The notes below the pieces were generated by a model. That model worked only from the letters and a program-made list of their open reading frames with translations, did no database searches and was not told the origin of the DNA. Below are positions 1-10,640 of a DNA stretch of 64,000 bases, in pieces. A program made the position numbers and the translations under genes. The stretch comes from Loripinus fragilis (lineage: Eukaryota > Mollusca > Bivalvia > Lucinida > Lucinidae), in contig OZ026520.1 in assembly GCA_964019695.1 (NCBI GenBank), forward strand, positions 22,954,130 through 23,018,129, given 5' to 3'. Positions within the stretch are counted from its first letter, which is position 1, and every line of letters begins with the position of its first letter.

Positions 1-1650
1 TCGATTAAGTATGGTGAAGTTCAACTAAAAGTCACAAGTTCAAAGAAGGTTCTTGGGGTGATACTAGATAGTTCTTTAAATTTCAAATACCATGTTCAAG
101 AAAAGACAAAAGCGGGTTTTGCGGCATTACGAGGGATAGATGGTTTTGTAGTGGGACATAGAGGGTGTAGTCAATCAGTTTATATGAAGTTGTACAAGGC
201 TCTGGTCTTGCCAGTTATCGAGTATGGAGCTCCGGTGATAGTATCAGCTTTACCAGAATGTAGCAGGGAATTTGATAAGATACAGAGATATGCAATGATC
301 AAGGCTTCAGGTTGTTTAGGAAGTACAAGTACAGATACCTTGGAAATATTGACGAACACCCCACCTATGGATCTACATTTGAAGATGAGACAAGCTCAGG
401 AGGTTGTGAGAATAAGTGCCAAACATGAGGATGATCCAATCAGGGAGGAATTTAATACATGGATAGGAGGAGGAAACACAGTAGGGAGGACACCAACAAT
501 TTTTCACCTTTTGATGTGCCGGTTCAGAGAGATGAGTGGTAGGTTGCAGTTCGACTCAGTTGAAAAGGATTTCAAGTACAGCAAAGATTTGATGGGACTG
601 ATAAAAGTAAGAGGCAAGGTGGAGGATGAGGATTTTGGTAACACGAAGAGTGACCAAGTGGATAACGTGATAGAAATTCTGAGGCAGATAGATGAGAATG
701 AAGTTGTTATATTCACAGATGGTTCGGCGTTAGGAAATCCAGGACCAACGGGAGCAGGTGCAGTAGTATATCTTAACGGGTACCAGTCTTCACCCATACT
801 ACTCAAAAAAGGGGTTAGTCCCCTTAGTAACAACTACACAGGGGAACTAGTAGGGATACAGATTGCCCTTGAATTCATAATAGGTTTGGAAGAACAGCTA
901 AAGGATACTAGAATTCATGTTTTCACGGACTGTCAACCTGCTATTAAAGCAGCGTTCAACGGAGGCATACCGTCAGGAAAAGTGGATATCATTTTGCAAA
1001 TCAAAGAGTGTGTAAATTGCTTGTCGGACAGTGGAAATGATATTACAGTGCATTGGGTGCCAGGACATAGGGACATAGAAGGGAATGAGCTTGCTGATAG
1101 CCAGGCCAAAGAAGCTGCTAATGAAATGGTGGGAGCTGATATAGAAGAATTCCCAATTACAATGGATAAGAAGGAAGCTGTTGCTGAAATCAAGAGGAAT
1201 CTTAAGGATAAATGGAAAAGAAAATTTGATTTATCGGATAAGGCAGGTCGAGTTCAGGAGGTGTTTATGGATGTGGGAAAAAGAAATTGTTGCGGAGAAG
1301 AAGACCGGCATAATTTCTCTATGTTGAATCAATTGCTGTCTGGGCACACCTTACTGAATCAACATAGAGCAAGGATAGATGACAAAGTCTCAGAGATGTG
1401 TACAGTATGCTCCGTACGAGAGGATCCAGATCACTTCCTGTTTTTCTGTAAAGCATATGATGAGGAACGAGGAAAAATGGTAGAGGCGGTGGAAGAGGTG
1501 TTAAATAGAGAAGGACTGAATTCTATAGGTGATATCAATCTGAGGGTGTTGTGTGGAAACATAGAGAATCTGAGCATTCAGGGTCAAGCTGAAATGTTGA
1601 GTGCACTTATGAAGTACATTAAGTGCACTAATAGGTTCAGTCAAAATTAA
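1..1650 (+). CDS. Non-LTR retrotransposon ORF2, 3' part (RT tail + RNase H + zinc knuckle), 5' partial
   Basis: The reading frame is open from base 1 to the TAA at 1648-1650 and runs off the left edge, so the true start is missing; an internal GTG at 58 is not a real start. It begins in the RT thumb region (KVLGVILDSSLNFK type). An RNase H domain follows at about codons 215-350 counted from 58. Its acidic residues are all present: D221 (FTDGSALGNPG), E263 (TGELVG), D291 (FTDC) and D347 (GNELAD), with the active-site His at 337 (VPGH). A C-terminal zinc knuckle has C448, C451, H459 and C464. RNase H plus a terminal CCHC knuckle is typical of the I/Jockey-related non-LTR groups. It would copy element RNA at the target site. 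No frameshift or stop is visible in 1.65 kb, so this copy is young or under constraint. Exact clade is not determined. Confidence 0.9.
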   Translation, partial: SIKYGEVQLKVTSSKKVLGVILDSSLNFKYHVQEKTKAGFAALRGIDGFVVGHRGCSQSVYMKLYKALVLPVIEYGAPVIVSALPECSREFDKIQRYAMIKASGCLGSTSTDTLEILTNTPPMDLHLKMRQAQEVVRISAKHEDDPIREEFNTWIGGGNTVGRTPTIFHLLMCRFREMSGRLQFDSVEKDFKYSKDLMGLIKVRGKVEDEDFGNTKSDQVDNVIEILRQIDENEVVIFTDGSALGNPGPTGAGAVVYLNGYQSSPILLKKGVSPLSNNYTGELVGIQIALEFIIGLEEQLKDTRIHVFTDCQPAIKAAFNGGIPSGKVDIILQIKECVNCLSDSGNDITVHWVPGHRDIEGNELADSQAKEAANEMVGADIEEFPITMDKKEAVAEIKRNLKDKWKRKFDLSDKAGRVQEVFMDVGKRNCCGEEDRHNFSMLNQLLSGHTLLNQHRARIDDKVSEMCTVCSVREDPDHFLFFCKAYDEERGKMVEAVEEVLNREGLNSIGDINLRVLCGNIENLSIQGQAEMLSALMKYIKCTNRFSQN

Positions 1651-1788
1651 ATCAGTAGTCACTACGCATGCGCACAGTGTATCAAGTGTAAAAGTGCTTT
1701 GAGTTATTGTACCGAAGAGATCCGATTGTACCAGGCGGCCATATGCAGCGAGATAATGCAAAAACAGATTAACAACAACAACAATCTA
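1651..1788 (+). other. 3' UTR and probable tail of the non-LTR element
   Basis: About 130 bases follow the ORF2 stop and end in a short reiterated AAC run (aacaacaacaac, about 1770-1784). Simple-repeat tails of this kind close several RNase H-bearing non-LTR elements. The next bases read as a different RT fragment, which supports an element boundary here. Inferred from composition only. Confidence 0.45.
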
Positions 1789-2035
1789 GGGCTTAATGAG
1801 TATATGAAGAAGTGCAACATTGAGGACACACATTCATGTAATTGTGTCAAGAAAGAAACTGTGAGTCGCTACTTGCCAGAGTGCAAAGAATATGAAACAG
1901 CCAGAGAAGTCTGGCAACCTGAACTTGTTGGATGTAAAGCAGGATGACCAATGCAAAGACCGGAGAAGCTTCTAAAATTATTATCTGTGCTTGAGAACTG
2001 TGTGGTCGAAACAAGGTATTTCACCACACAAACTT
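1786..2035 (+). pseudogene. Decayed C-terminal fragment of a second reverse transcriptase
   Basis: The frame reads a leucine-rich lead-in followed by a knuckle-like CNC..ETVSRYLPEC segment (about 1840-1885). Related RT tails have C-x-C...H-x4-C there; the His position is Arg here. After the in-frame TGA at 1945-1947 the same frame continues with RPEKLLKLLSVLENC, resembling the tail of such proteins. No catalytic domain is present. It sits directly after the tail of the first element, so the first element probably inserted into or next to an older one. Confidence 0.5.
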
Positions 2036-3890
2036 TAAGTCCAAACATGCATCACCACATACAGAGAGTCAATACAAGTGTGTAAAGTACCAGTGATGAA
2101 GAAGACTATACCCCAGGGAAAATGTGGCCTAATGGTCTAAATACATAAATACTGCCTGCAGAGAATATAATGCACCCGGTAAACCAGAGATTAGCCTGCA
2201 ATCTAGCCCTTAACCCTGTTTTGGAAACAGTGTAGATCGCGATCAGCTTGCTTCTGTTGATCTCTGGACTTGTCGATTTTATGAGATCGCAATATTCAGC
2301 AACTAAACAACATCGGTACAAAAGTGTAAGTATGTTACCTGTTTGTTTGATTCTCCATAGAAGTTTTCATCATTTTGCAGCTTTGGAAATGGGTGAGGAT
2401 CCCGAGAAGAGGCAAATTTCGTCGTCATGATTATCTCGACGGGACAACCAACTCTGATAACCGGATGTTGTCTATCTGCATCTATTGGCAACAGCCTCTT
2501 GGTTTCCGCATTTATAGACGCATTTATCAAAACGAGGGTACCAGGTTTTGGGGTTAGCCTAAAACACGAAACGATCTTCCGTTCGCGATAAACTTTTTAC
2601 GCGCTACAGCCTTCAATATAACGTTGTGTCACATTTGTTCAACAGTTAAATGTATCAGCTGCATGAAAGATGCGATTCTGTTTCCCCGTCATCTATGACC
2701 AGTGGTGTCGGCTTACTCATCTGCTGGTGTATACTTTGACTCTAAATATTCGAACAATATGGATCCAGATCAGAGTGCTCCCTTGTAAGCAGTATGATCA
2801 GGTTTCATACTGTTTGCTTTCAGGATAAAAGTAGTCAACATAGGCAGAAGACTTAGCAAGCATACCATATTTTCAAGTCAGAAAAATATTGGCAGTTTTT
2901 GCATCAACAACCACGAAAGCTGCTTATTTTTTATCCATTGTAATGTGATCATTTTGGCTGTTACAACAGTATGCAGTGTTCAGTGGCCTCAGTGTCTTTC
3001 CAGAAAGACTGGTGGATTGAAACATTATCAACTGATTAATTAAAACATTCATTTGATCTATCTATTGGTAGACCGGAACTGGGTCCGAGATTGTATCAAG
3101 ATTGCTAAGTGGACTTGCTCCTGTAGAACTGGATTTTTTCGCTTAGAAAGTCAAGTACCTTTCCACTTTGAAAACATAACCATGTGTCATCGACCCATCA
3201 TGAAGTTGTTTCTCGAATAAACTTCCATGCATCTAAAGTGTAAGTTTAAAAAAAACGTTTCTGGTAGAATTCACCTCTCGTACACAAAACCTCGGACCCA
3301 GTATAAACGGACTGGTCACTGACGGAAATACAAAGATATGTTGTTTAGGCTTTATTTTAGCGCTATTTCAAAGTACTACAGCCAATAAAACTGATTCTGA
3401 ACAATACGCCAGATTATTAATAATTTCTGACGGTTTTTGACTAAAAGTGCCGAAAATAGCTAAAAAGGGTACCTTGGTTTCTTGCAGATGTTCATAAACA
3501 ATAAATATAACAATACGGTCTTAAAGTAAATATATTGAACCATTGCTTTTAGAAGAAAAATCACAGATATGCAGAGAAATAATTGAGGTATGATTATTTA
3601 AACTTCAACATACGTCAGTCACGACGTATACATTTACCTGTATGCCAGTAAACAGTCTGGGTATATTGGGTCCGAGCCAAAACGATTGTTTCAAATTGGT
3701 TATAAATGTAGGTTCTGTCGTGTAAAACGGCATGGGAACCAATGCAGTCATTTGGTACTGTCGACACAGGCTATTTTATGCAAAACATTTTCGTCAAGTC
3801 AGCCAATGAAGGTGGGTGTCTCAAACTGTTGACGCAGGACCCGATATAGAAAGTATCATTTAGCCAGCTGGATGTGGCATGCATTAAATA
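2036..3890. other. Anonymous AT-rich intergenic DNA
   Basis: Nothing gene-like is supported. Short reading frames at 2100-2560 have no recognisable motif or splice context. Variants of a GGACCCAGT / ACTGGGTCC motif recur near 3075, 3295, 3670 and 3835 and may be worn repeat ends. Confidence 0.4.
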
Positions 3891-3894
3891 TCTG

Positions 3895-4320
3895 TTTTAA
3901 GATGATCACCATGGTAGCCATATTAGTGGTTGTAGCGTCATCATTTGAATAATTCTGAACCACCAACCTGATGATCTGATTTTCAATACAAAAGTTCAGC
4001 TTGATCTGACAAGCAGTTTGGCAATCGAATTTAAAATTCTGTTTTGATGATGGCAGCAATGGCGACCAGATTGGATGTGATTTCCCCCATTTGAATAAAT
4101 CTGTACCAACACAATGCCTTGACATTTCAGTCCAATCCAAAAAGTGGTTGGGAGCAGAAGTCCAAACTCTATTTTCAAGATGGCCACCATAGTAGCCATA
4201 TTGATCGTTGTGACGTCACCTTTTGAATTTATCTAGATCTACCCTACCCAATGATCTAATGCTTAACACACACTTTTAGCTTGATAGAGCAATTTTAAAC
4301 GGCTTAATCAATGAATTAAC
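3895..4320. repeat. Tandem ~140 bp core repeat (about three copies)
   Basis: The phrase aagatgatcaccatggtagcc (about 3899) recurs in altered form near 4045 and 4180, giving periods of about 146 and 135 bases. Unit size and wording resemble the cores of pearl-type elements, but no element ends are recognised. Confidence 0.55.
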
Positions 4321-4401
4321 AAGGCAAATTCGTCGAATTCATATCCCCAATAAAGGTTATTTCAGAGAAACTATAAATCACAAAATATAAATCCCATTAC
4401 T

Positions 4402-4560
4402 CAGGGCCGTCGTCGGCTATTAGAAAGTGGTACGGCCATTGAACGATTCCGACGTTCACCGAGTGCCGAAGGCACGAGTGGGGGGAGAGCACGAGAGGGG
4501 GTACGTCCCCCTCTCGTTAAGGGGGTTTGGGGATCTCCCCCATGAAAATTTTGTAATTAA
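4402..4560. repeat. GC-rich repeat fragment with GGCCGTCGTCGGC end
   Basis: This GC-rich block carries a ggccgtcgtcggc end and the phrase gtggtacggcca. Both recur at 15107-15150 in a different arrangement. It also contains an inverted pair near 4492-4518 (gagagggggtacgtccccctctc). Probably a piece of a dispersed element. Confidence 0.4.
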
Positions 4561-4665
4561 AGATGACTAAAGAAGCGACTCTGTTGCACTTTGAGACCAG
4601 TTTCGCTTGTGAAACTCAGCTTATTTTACAGACATTATAGCCATATTTCAAATGCCTACCACAAA

Positions 4666-5290
4666 CGTTTTCGGCTGCACCCCCTCCCCCTCCCACAACC
4701 ACCAAAATTCGGGTCTCATCAAAGTTAGCTGATTCTTCTAAAAGTAATCCTGATACATATATCCCCGCTATAGTTGTTTCTTTTATTTATTTATTAAAAA
4801 AGAAACACTTTTCTTTTTATCCTATTTTTTATCTATTGTTTCTTTTTCTTTGTTTTTTTTCTTTATATACGTTTTCGACTGCACCCCTCCCCCTCCCGCA
4901 ACCACAAAAATTCGGGTCTCATCAAAGTTAGCTGATTCTTCTAAAAGTAATCCTGATACATATATCCCCGCTATAGTTGTTTCTTTTATTTATTTATTAA
5001 AAAAGAAACACTTTTCTTTTTATCCTATTTTTTTATCTATTGTTTCTTTTTCTTTGTTTTTTTTTCTTTATATACGTTTTCGACTGCACCCCTCCCCCTC
5101 GCGCAACCACAAAAATTCGGGTCTCATCAAAGTTAGCTGATTCTTCTAATAGTGATCCTGATACAGATATCCCCGCTATAGTTGTTTCTTTTATTTATTT
5201 ATTTATTAAAAAAAAATTTTTTTTTCTTTTTATCCTATTTTTTATCTATGGTTTTTGTGTTTTTTGGTTTGTTGTTTTTTCTTGTTCGTT
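4666..5290 (+). repeat. Three tandem ~205 bp repeats
   Basis: Copies start at the phrase cgttttcg[ga]ctgcaccc at 4666, 4870 and 5075, giving periods of 204 and 205. Each holds a C-rich head, a central segment ending ctatagttgtttc, and a long T-rich tail. The copies are nearly identical, so the amplification is recent. Short reading frames across the copies are by-products of the repeat. Confidence 0.9.
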
Positions 5291-5344
5291 TTTTCTTTAT
5301 ATCTGTTCATTGTATTTACGTACAAGTAAACGTATAAACATTTA

Positions 5345-5960
5345 AAACTCGGGGAGGGGGGGGGGTAACTTGATGGTAATTTTGGTACAGGTGTACGGCC
5401 CAGTTTTTTGAAACCTACCCCAATCTAATACCTGGTCTTCGAAAAAAGTGACCTATTCATATACTTGATTGAACAAAATGTTTACATATAATATTTATAT
5501 AATGTTCTTTGATTTTTATATACCCCCTTTGCTGTCTGTAAACAAAGTTTACAAATAAATATGACAATTTTGGTTTCTGAGCTGAATATTTGAGCAAAAA
5601 TATGAGTATTTTCAAACAGGGATGGCAGAAAATGGGACCATTCATATAACAATGATGAAAAACTGGGTCAGTAATATACTTTTTTCTACGGCGTTACTTA
5701 TTAATGCATAAGTAACTAATATTAGTTCATTTATGAGACAGTGGTTACTTAGCCTATAATTGTAATTGGTTTTGAAATGGACTCTTCCGAAGAGGGGTGT
5801 GATCAAAGTTATTGTTTCAATGAATAACGTTTTGATTAAATGTTTCGTTTTTCAAAGGGTAAAGTAAAAACAAATGTAGACTTTTCTTATTAAAAGAGTA
5901 TTTAAAACGTCTAAAACGGGGTGTTTTTACAGTGTAAATGTCGGATGTTCAACACCTGCT
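5345..5960. repeat. Probable dispersed repeat remnant with G-run
   Basis: A G-run at about 5353-5366 leads into sequence holding tacggcccag and a near-inverted aaaactgggtcag at about 5660. It looks like a dispersed element with a polyG edge, but complete ends are not defined. No coding potential seen. Confidence 0.3.
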
Positions 5961-6192
5961 CTCCCCACGGACCGTGCCTAAATTTCACTCTCGTCAGCTG
6001 GGCTAAAGGTCTAATTTAGAATTGTTAATTAATATTTCTACAAAGAAAATATTTCCAATTGTGTGTTGTCAGTGGTTTTCTGGGGCGAAATTATTGATAA
6101 ATTCATTACTATAGATACGAAATTCTTAAATAAGTAGACTCTATACGTATTTTTTCAGGACGTGTAAACCCAATCATTTTATAGAATCACGC

Positions 6193-6828
6193 GGTACCTA
6201 GATTTACCGGAAAGACCCGAATTACCGGAAAGACCGCCGAAATACCGGAAAGACCAAAGAATAATAAGAAAACATTGATTGGTGATTATTGATTAATGAA
6301 TATAATAAAATGTATATTTTGCTTATATGTAATGGACAATACAGAAATTGGACATTACAGAATAAAAATCTAAAAAGTTTATTTCAAAATTCAAATAAAC
6401 ATATTTAATTTTGCAGTGTCAACTATTTAATTACTGGTATGTCCACCTTTACTTATCATTTATCATTTACATTGATTGGATTGTTAGATCTTGGTGTTAA
6501 CAGGTGTCCTTTAATTAGGCTGGTTAATTCCCATTATTGACACGTTGATTGGGATTATAAGTTATCAAGGGTCCTTTAATTGGGCCTTAATCCAATTTGT
6601 CATTACTTTGAATAAACAAGATTCGAATAGAGGGTTAAATATTTAAAACGATATAATCATATTGGAAATAAACATACAACATACTTTAGTCCCCAAACAA
6701 GTTAATACAAAACTAAGCATTTAAACTTAAACTGGATAGCATATTTTAATTCCCTATTATTCTTTGGTCTTTCCGGTATTTCGGCAGTCTTTCCGGTAAT
6801 TCGGGTCTTTCCGGTAAATCTAGGCACC
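6193..6828. mobile_element. 636 bp TIR element with reiterated CCGGAAAGAC motif in each arm
   Basis: About 70 bp terminal inverted repeats start ggtacctagatttacc at 6193 and end ggtaaatctaggcacc at 6828, with about two mismatches. Each arm contains three copies of taccggaaagac spaced roughly 18-21 bases. The interior is AT-rich and non-coding, so this would be a non-autonomous DNA transposon. No convincing target-site duplication was found: the flanks are cacgc on the left and aacga on the right. Superfamily unknown. Confidence 0.85.
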
Positions 6829-6892
6829 AACGAATGTAGGGCAAAAAACATTACACGCCATATTGTTTTTCGTGGTTACATTCAACAGTAAA

Positions 6893-7359
6893 ATGCGTTG
6901 TTTATTCTGCGAAAATAGCGGTAAAACAATGAGGGAGTACTTCAAGAACTTGTCAAAGACTGCAAAGAGACGGTACGAAGAAAAACTTAAGGACATTGGT
7001 ATTGAGAATGTAGAAAAAGGGTGACCCCTTTCTGATTTCTAGTGAGTGGGTTAACGATGTTTCAAACTGGCTAGCGGTGGAGTTCGGACAAATATATGTG
7101 TACTTGATAGATTCGCCTGGATCATACACCCGAGAGACAATGAAAGCTTACAGTTCCCTCGAAGCATATCAGCAATTTTTCAACGGCTGGGTGAGAACAT
7201 GCTACCTACTGGAGGTCAGTAACACATTGTTGCTGAAGGCAAATGAAGGCAAAAGTGATGAGGTCTCAAGCTCTGACAGATACCACCCCATGAAGCATGG
7301 TGTGCCTTTGACAAGTCGGATGCAACAGTTCTCACAGTGCACCATACCTGTATGGCAGG
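6893..7359 (+). pseudogene. SWIM zinc-finger/YqaJ-type gene copy, exon 1 (frameshifted)
   Basis: An ATG at 6893 opens a 43-codon start (MRCLFCENSGKT...) that hits TGA at 7022. The family-like continuation (SSEWVNDVSNW, then VEFGQIYVYLIDSPG) resumes from 7023 in the next frame, so about one base is inserted or lost. A second shift before 7283 moves the frame to HEAWCAFDKSDATVLT and then the SWIM zinc finger. The first finger Cys is replaced: the frame reads HHTCMAG where CTCMAG is expected from my recollection of the family. The exon ends at 7359 on a gg|GTGAGC donor that splices in phase to 8122. It is probably a degraded member of a multicopy family with a SWIM finger ahead of a YqaJ-like nuclease; the nuclease part is absent. 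Confidence 0.75.
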
Positions 7360-8121
7360 GTGAGCATTCTATATATTTTACTTTAACAAACCAGCAATGG
7401 ATCATTGCATATATCTGCATACAGCAAAGAAATCTGTTCTGTTTGATTGAGTTGTACAGTTATGAGGTACTCCCCAGCCAATATTAGGATCACTCTCACA
7501 AGGCAGGGGTTGTGTGTGCCCGGCCTGACAACTGACACCCGAGAACATTGTACAGTAAAAAAACTAGTAGTGTTTAATCTGAGTTTGCTAACCACACAGT
7601 AACACTGGGCACGAAATTGCCACGAATATTTCATGTCAGCAGTCTTAACGGCTGGAGTCTGTTTTTTTAAAATGTGGAGAAAGCCTGTCAGTGCCCGCAA
7701 AAAAGAACTACAGCAGCTTGACCAGACAGCTTGCGTGTCACGTCGTTTTGTCAAAGATGTTCATGTCACTTTTGCAATTTACAGTTCTGCTTTATGCCCT
7801 TTAATAGGGAATTAGTACCTATTTATTAACGCATTCCCCATTGAAAGGTAAAAAGAGTAGCTATTAACTCTTTGTATACTTATGGATTGATACAATGAAA
7901 GTACATGTAGGATAGTCCATTGTATATATCTAGGGTCATAAATCTAATTTTCAAAAATTCGTACATTCTTTGTCTGAAAAACAGTGTAGACCCTGATCAA
8001 ATTCCACATTAAGCCGCATTTCATCTGGGTCTATAATGTTTGTTAAAGTGCCGTCTTAGGTGTTTCCCTGTATACAAAAAGTTTAAGATGGCCCTTTGAA
8101 TATATTTTATTTTTATTTCAG
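7360..8121 (+). other. Intron 1 of the SWIM-type gene copy
   Basis: GTGAGC donor at 7360, tttatttcAG acceptor ending at 8121. It holds one foldback of the GTGTAGAYC...GGGTCTA family near 7983-8042. No coding signal. Confidence 0.65.
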
Positions 8122-8248
8122 GCAAGGAGAAATGTGCACCCATGTAGCTGCCCTCCTGTTCAAAGCCGAAGCTTGCACCCGTCTTGGATTCAACAAAGTT
8201 TCTTGTACCTCTGACCCATGCACCTGGAACCAGAACTACACCAAGAAG
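8122..8248 (+). pseudogene. SWIM-type gene copy, exon 2
   Basis: A 127 bp exon between tttatttcAG and GTAATA. It completes the split Gly codon and reads QGEMCTHVAALLFKAEACTR, the Cys-x-His half of the SWIM finger. A cysteine-containing stretch follows (CTSDPCTWNQNYTKK). It is the only exon of the copy without a frameshift. It exits in phase 0, matching exon 3. Confidence 0.8.
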
Positions 8249-8310
8249 GTAATATATTGCAAAAACTATTTGAGTCATCACCAGACTCTGACTGGTACCG
8301 CATTCAGTCG

Positions 8311-8487
8311 CAAGCCGCCACTCAAAAATAGACAAAACAAAGCTCTTAATGACAAATGGTAGCTTAATGAAGGTTGAAAGTATTGCAGAATGCTCCCCTT
8401 GGAGCATTCTGCAATACTTTTGACCTGCATTAAGCGATAATCTGTCTTGAAAACCAATTTTTGTTCTTCTTTTCGAGTGGTTGCACC
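8311..8487. mobile_element. Foldback MITE inside the SWIM-gene intron 2
   Basis: Central hairpin at about 8376-8420 (aaagtattgcagaatgctcc and its inverse). The outer arms carry gccactcaaaaatagac on the left and an inverted gagtggttg on the right. The same hairpin occurs at 62370-62562, where the complete ends CAGTAAAACC and a TA target are visible. Confidence 0.75.
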
Positions 8488-8917
8488 CCTTCAGCAATGT
8501 AATTTAGGTGACTTTTTTTCCCAGTTTGAAAAAAAAATATGAAACTCAATTTGCTTATTTAAAAATTTATCTGATTGACATCAATCACATAAACAACAGG
8601 GTGACAATCAACTACCATTGCATCAGATTCCCTAGCAATTTGATGGCATTAGAAGAGTAATAGCTACCCATATTGCGGTACTAAACCAAAATACATCTAA
8701 GTGAGACGGTTCTTTTGAGCACCAAAACTATGTAATGGATTAAATTGCTTTAGTAAAAATAGTCATTAAAAAATTAAAGATCAGAAGGATGTGTGTATTT
8801 AATCGATAAATTTGTTGACTGATCCTTCCCCCAGACTTGCTTGTGTGTGGCATGAGTAATTTGAAGTTTTTTCTCATGAAGTGATGTTTTGAATAAAAAG
8901 TCTTATTTTTTTTTCAG

Positions 8918-9237
8918 GTGGAAGCAGGTGTTATACAAGAAATTTCCTTCCGAAGCAAGAAAATTTCATGTACAGCTTCAAGACATTGTCGTTGACCAAC
9001 AGCCAGTTCACTTTGCAGATACTGCATCATTTCTTGAGAAACTAAAGAAAACGAATAAATCTGCTGTGATATTTAGTGTAACTGACCCCAAACCTCAACC
9101 AAAACTTTCAGGACCATCACTTCCGCAGGTTTTACCCCATCTTTACAACACTGACAATGGGATTCTTTCACCTTATGAACTGAATGCAAAGTGCATACAA
9201 GTGTTTAAAGATATGACTGTTTCTGACACTTTTTTCA
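8918..9237 (+). pseudogene. SWIM-type gene copy, exon 3, truncated before the nuclease domain
   Basis: The acceptor ttttttttcAG ends at 8917. The exon enters in phase 0 with VEAGVIQEISFRSKK, then shifts frame between about 8965 and 8990. It continues as a linker with FLEKLKKTNKSAVIF, LPQVLPHLYN and NAKCIQVFKDM. At about 9237 the sequence changes abruptly into a palindromic repeat of the GAGCATGAAA family. The YqaJ-like nuclease core expected downstream is therefore missing. With at least three frame breaks over three exons, this copy is not expected to make a full protein. Confidence 0.75.
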
Positions 9238-10440
9238 TGAACAACTTGAGCATGAAATTTGAAATGCTCATAAAACTGAAATGTTGAAAATACATGTTTT
9301 GCTTTCAAACTCTCAGACATTGTCTTTACCATGCTTATAGTTGTTAAATGCCAATAATTGTTGGCATTTTAACATTTATGAGCCTGATATAATTTATGCT
9401 CAGTTAAGATGAGCATGAAAAAAGTTTTAAAATCTTAGGACTAATCCATATGCCTTGCCTAAGTTAACCACAGGACTAATCAATATACAGGGTGCAAGTT
9501 CAGGGTCTGCGGCTATAACATTTTTTCATGCTCAAATCAGCTGAGCATGAGATCTCATTTCCTCATTAGAATTAAATAAATGTAAAAACTCCCAAGTAGG
9601 AAAACGTAACAAACTGAAAAAGAGACTTTTTAATATTAGTGTGATAAGATTCAAGTCAGTGAGCAATTCAAAAATAGATTCTTTCCTTTCATATTGTACA
9701 TATTGCATGAATAAAGGCCTAGAGGTTAAAATATGTTTTTCATGCTCGCCTCAACTAAGCATGAAATTTCAAATGCTCATAAAAATGTTGAAAATAGACT
9801 TTAGGTTGCTTTCAAACCATGCTTATAACCAGGACTTTAGTTAAAAGTGTGTACCAAAAATGTAATATTCTTATTTCTCAACCAAAACATATGGTGTGGG
9901 TACTTAAAAGAAGTCTCAATGAGAGGGTTCTTTTGAGCACCCAAAAAATATGTTAAAACTGATGGTTAAGAAAATATTTATAATTTTTTGCTCGAAAATT
10001 GTGTTTATCTAAACCAACAGGTATGTTATAACTGTTAAAATGCCAATAATTGTGGCATTATAACACTTAGTCACTTATGAGCCTGATAAAGTTTGTGCTC
10101 AGCTGAGAAAAGCATGAAAAGTTTTTATAATCTCAGGACTAATCCTTATACATTGCTTAAGTTAACCACATGACTAATTAATATACTGGGTGTAAGTTCA
10201 GGGTCTGAGGTTATAACATTTATTTCGTGCTCAAATCTGCTGAGCATGAAATTTAATTTGCTCACAAGGCCAATTAAAATACCACTTAAAACTCTCATAT
10301 CTAATATTTTTCCTGCTCATAACTTTAAGAATATCGACAGTTGTTGGCATTATAACAGTTATGAGCAGGATCAATTTCATGCTACATGTAAGTTGAGATG
10401 AGAATGAAAAATGTTTATAATCTTCGGTCTTTGTCACCAG
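9229..10440. repeat. Cluster of palindromic GAGCATGAAA repeats
   Basis: Several copies lie here, in part inverted to each other. Each has ends reading gagcatgaaa / tttcatgctc and a central palindrome aatgccaa(t/c)aattgttggcatt (9346-9374, about 10037-10070, about 10335). The phrase atgagc(a/c)(g/t)gat flanks the centre. Related copies are at 26680-26890 and 56965-57135. Non-coding foldback family. Confidence 0.75.
9895..9985. repeat. Hairpin of the AACCGTCTC/GAGACGGTT family
   Basis: The core reads ...tctcaatgagagggttcttttgagcaccc, one member of a foldback family. Other members are near 8702, 10523, 12110, 12299, 14020, 14116, 22011, 28183, 30086, 45601, 50832 and 57274. Shared flanks are tatttctcaaccaaaacatatg on one side and aaactgatgg(g/t)taagaaaatatt on the other. 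Confidence 0.75.
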
Positions 10441-10582
10441 ATAAGTGTGTAAATTTATTTTTTATTGATGGTAAAACAGTGAATACTTTTTAAAAGTTTA
10501 CTTTTGGTGCTCATATAGAACCGTCTGATTGAGGTGGTTCTTTTGAGTACCCACTACATCTTTTGGTTGGTAAACAAGAAAA

Positions 10583-10640
10583 TAAGACCCATCCCTATAT
10601 AACTGAAAGATTGTCGATGGGATGTAAAGAATCAAGTCAA
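10583..10640 (+). mobile_element. 3' remnant of the tRNA-derived SINE
   Basis: Only the tail section is present: ataactgaaagattgtcgatgggatgtaaagaatcaa. It matches the 3' part of the SINE copies at 27119 and 28242. The tRNA-like head is missing. Confidence 0.6.
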
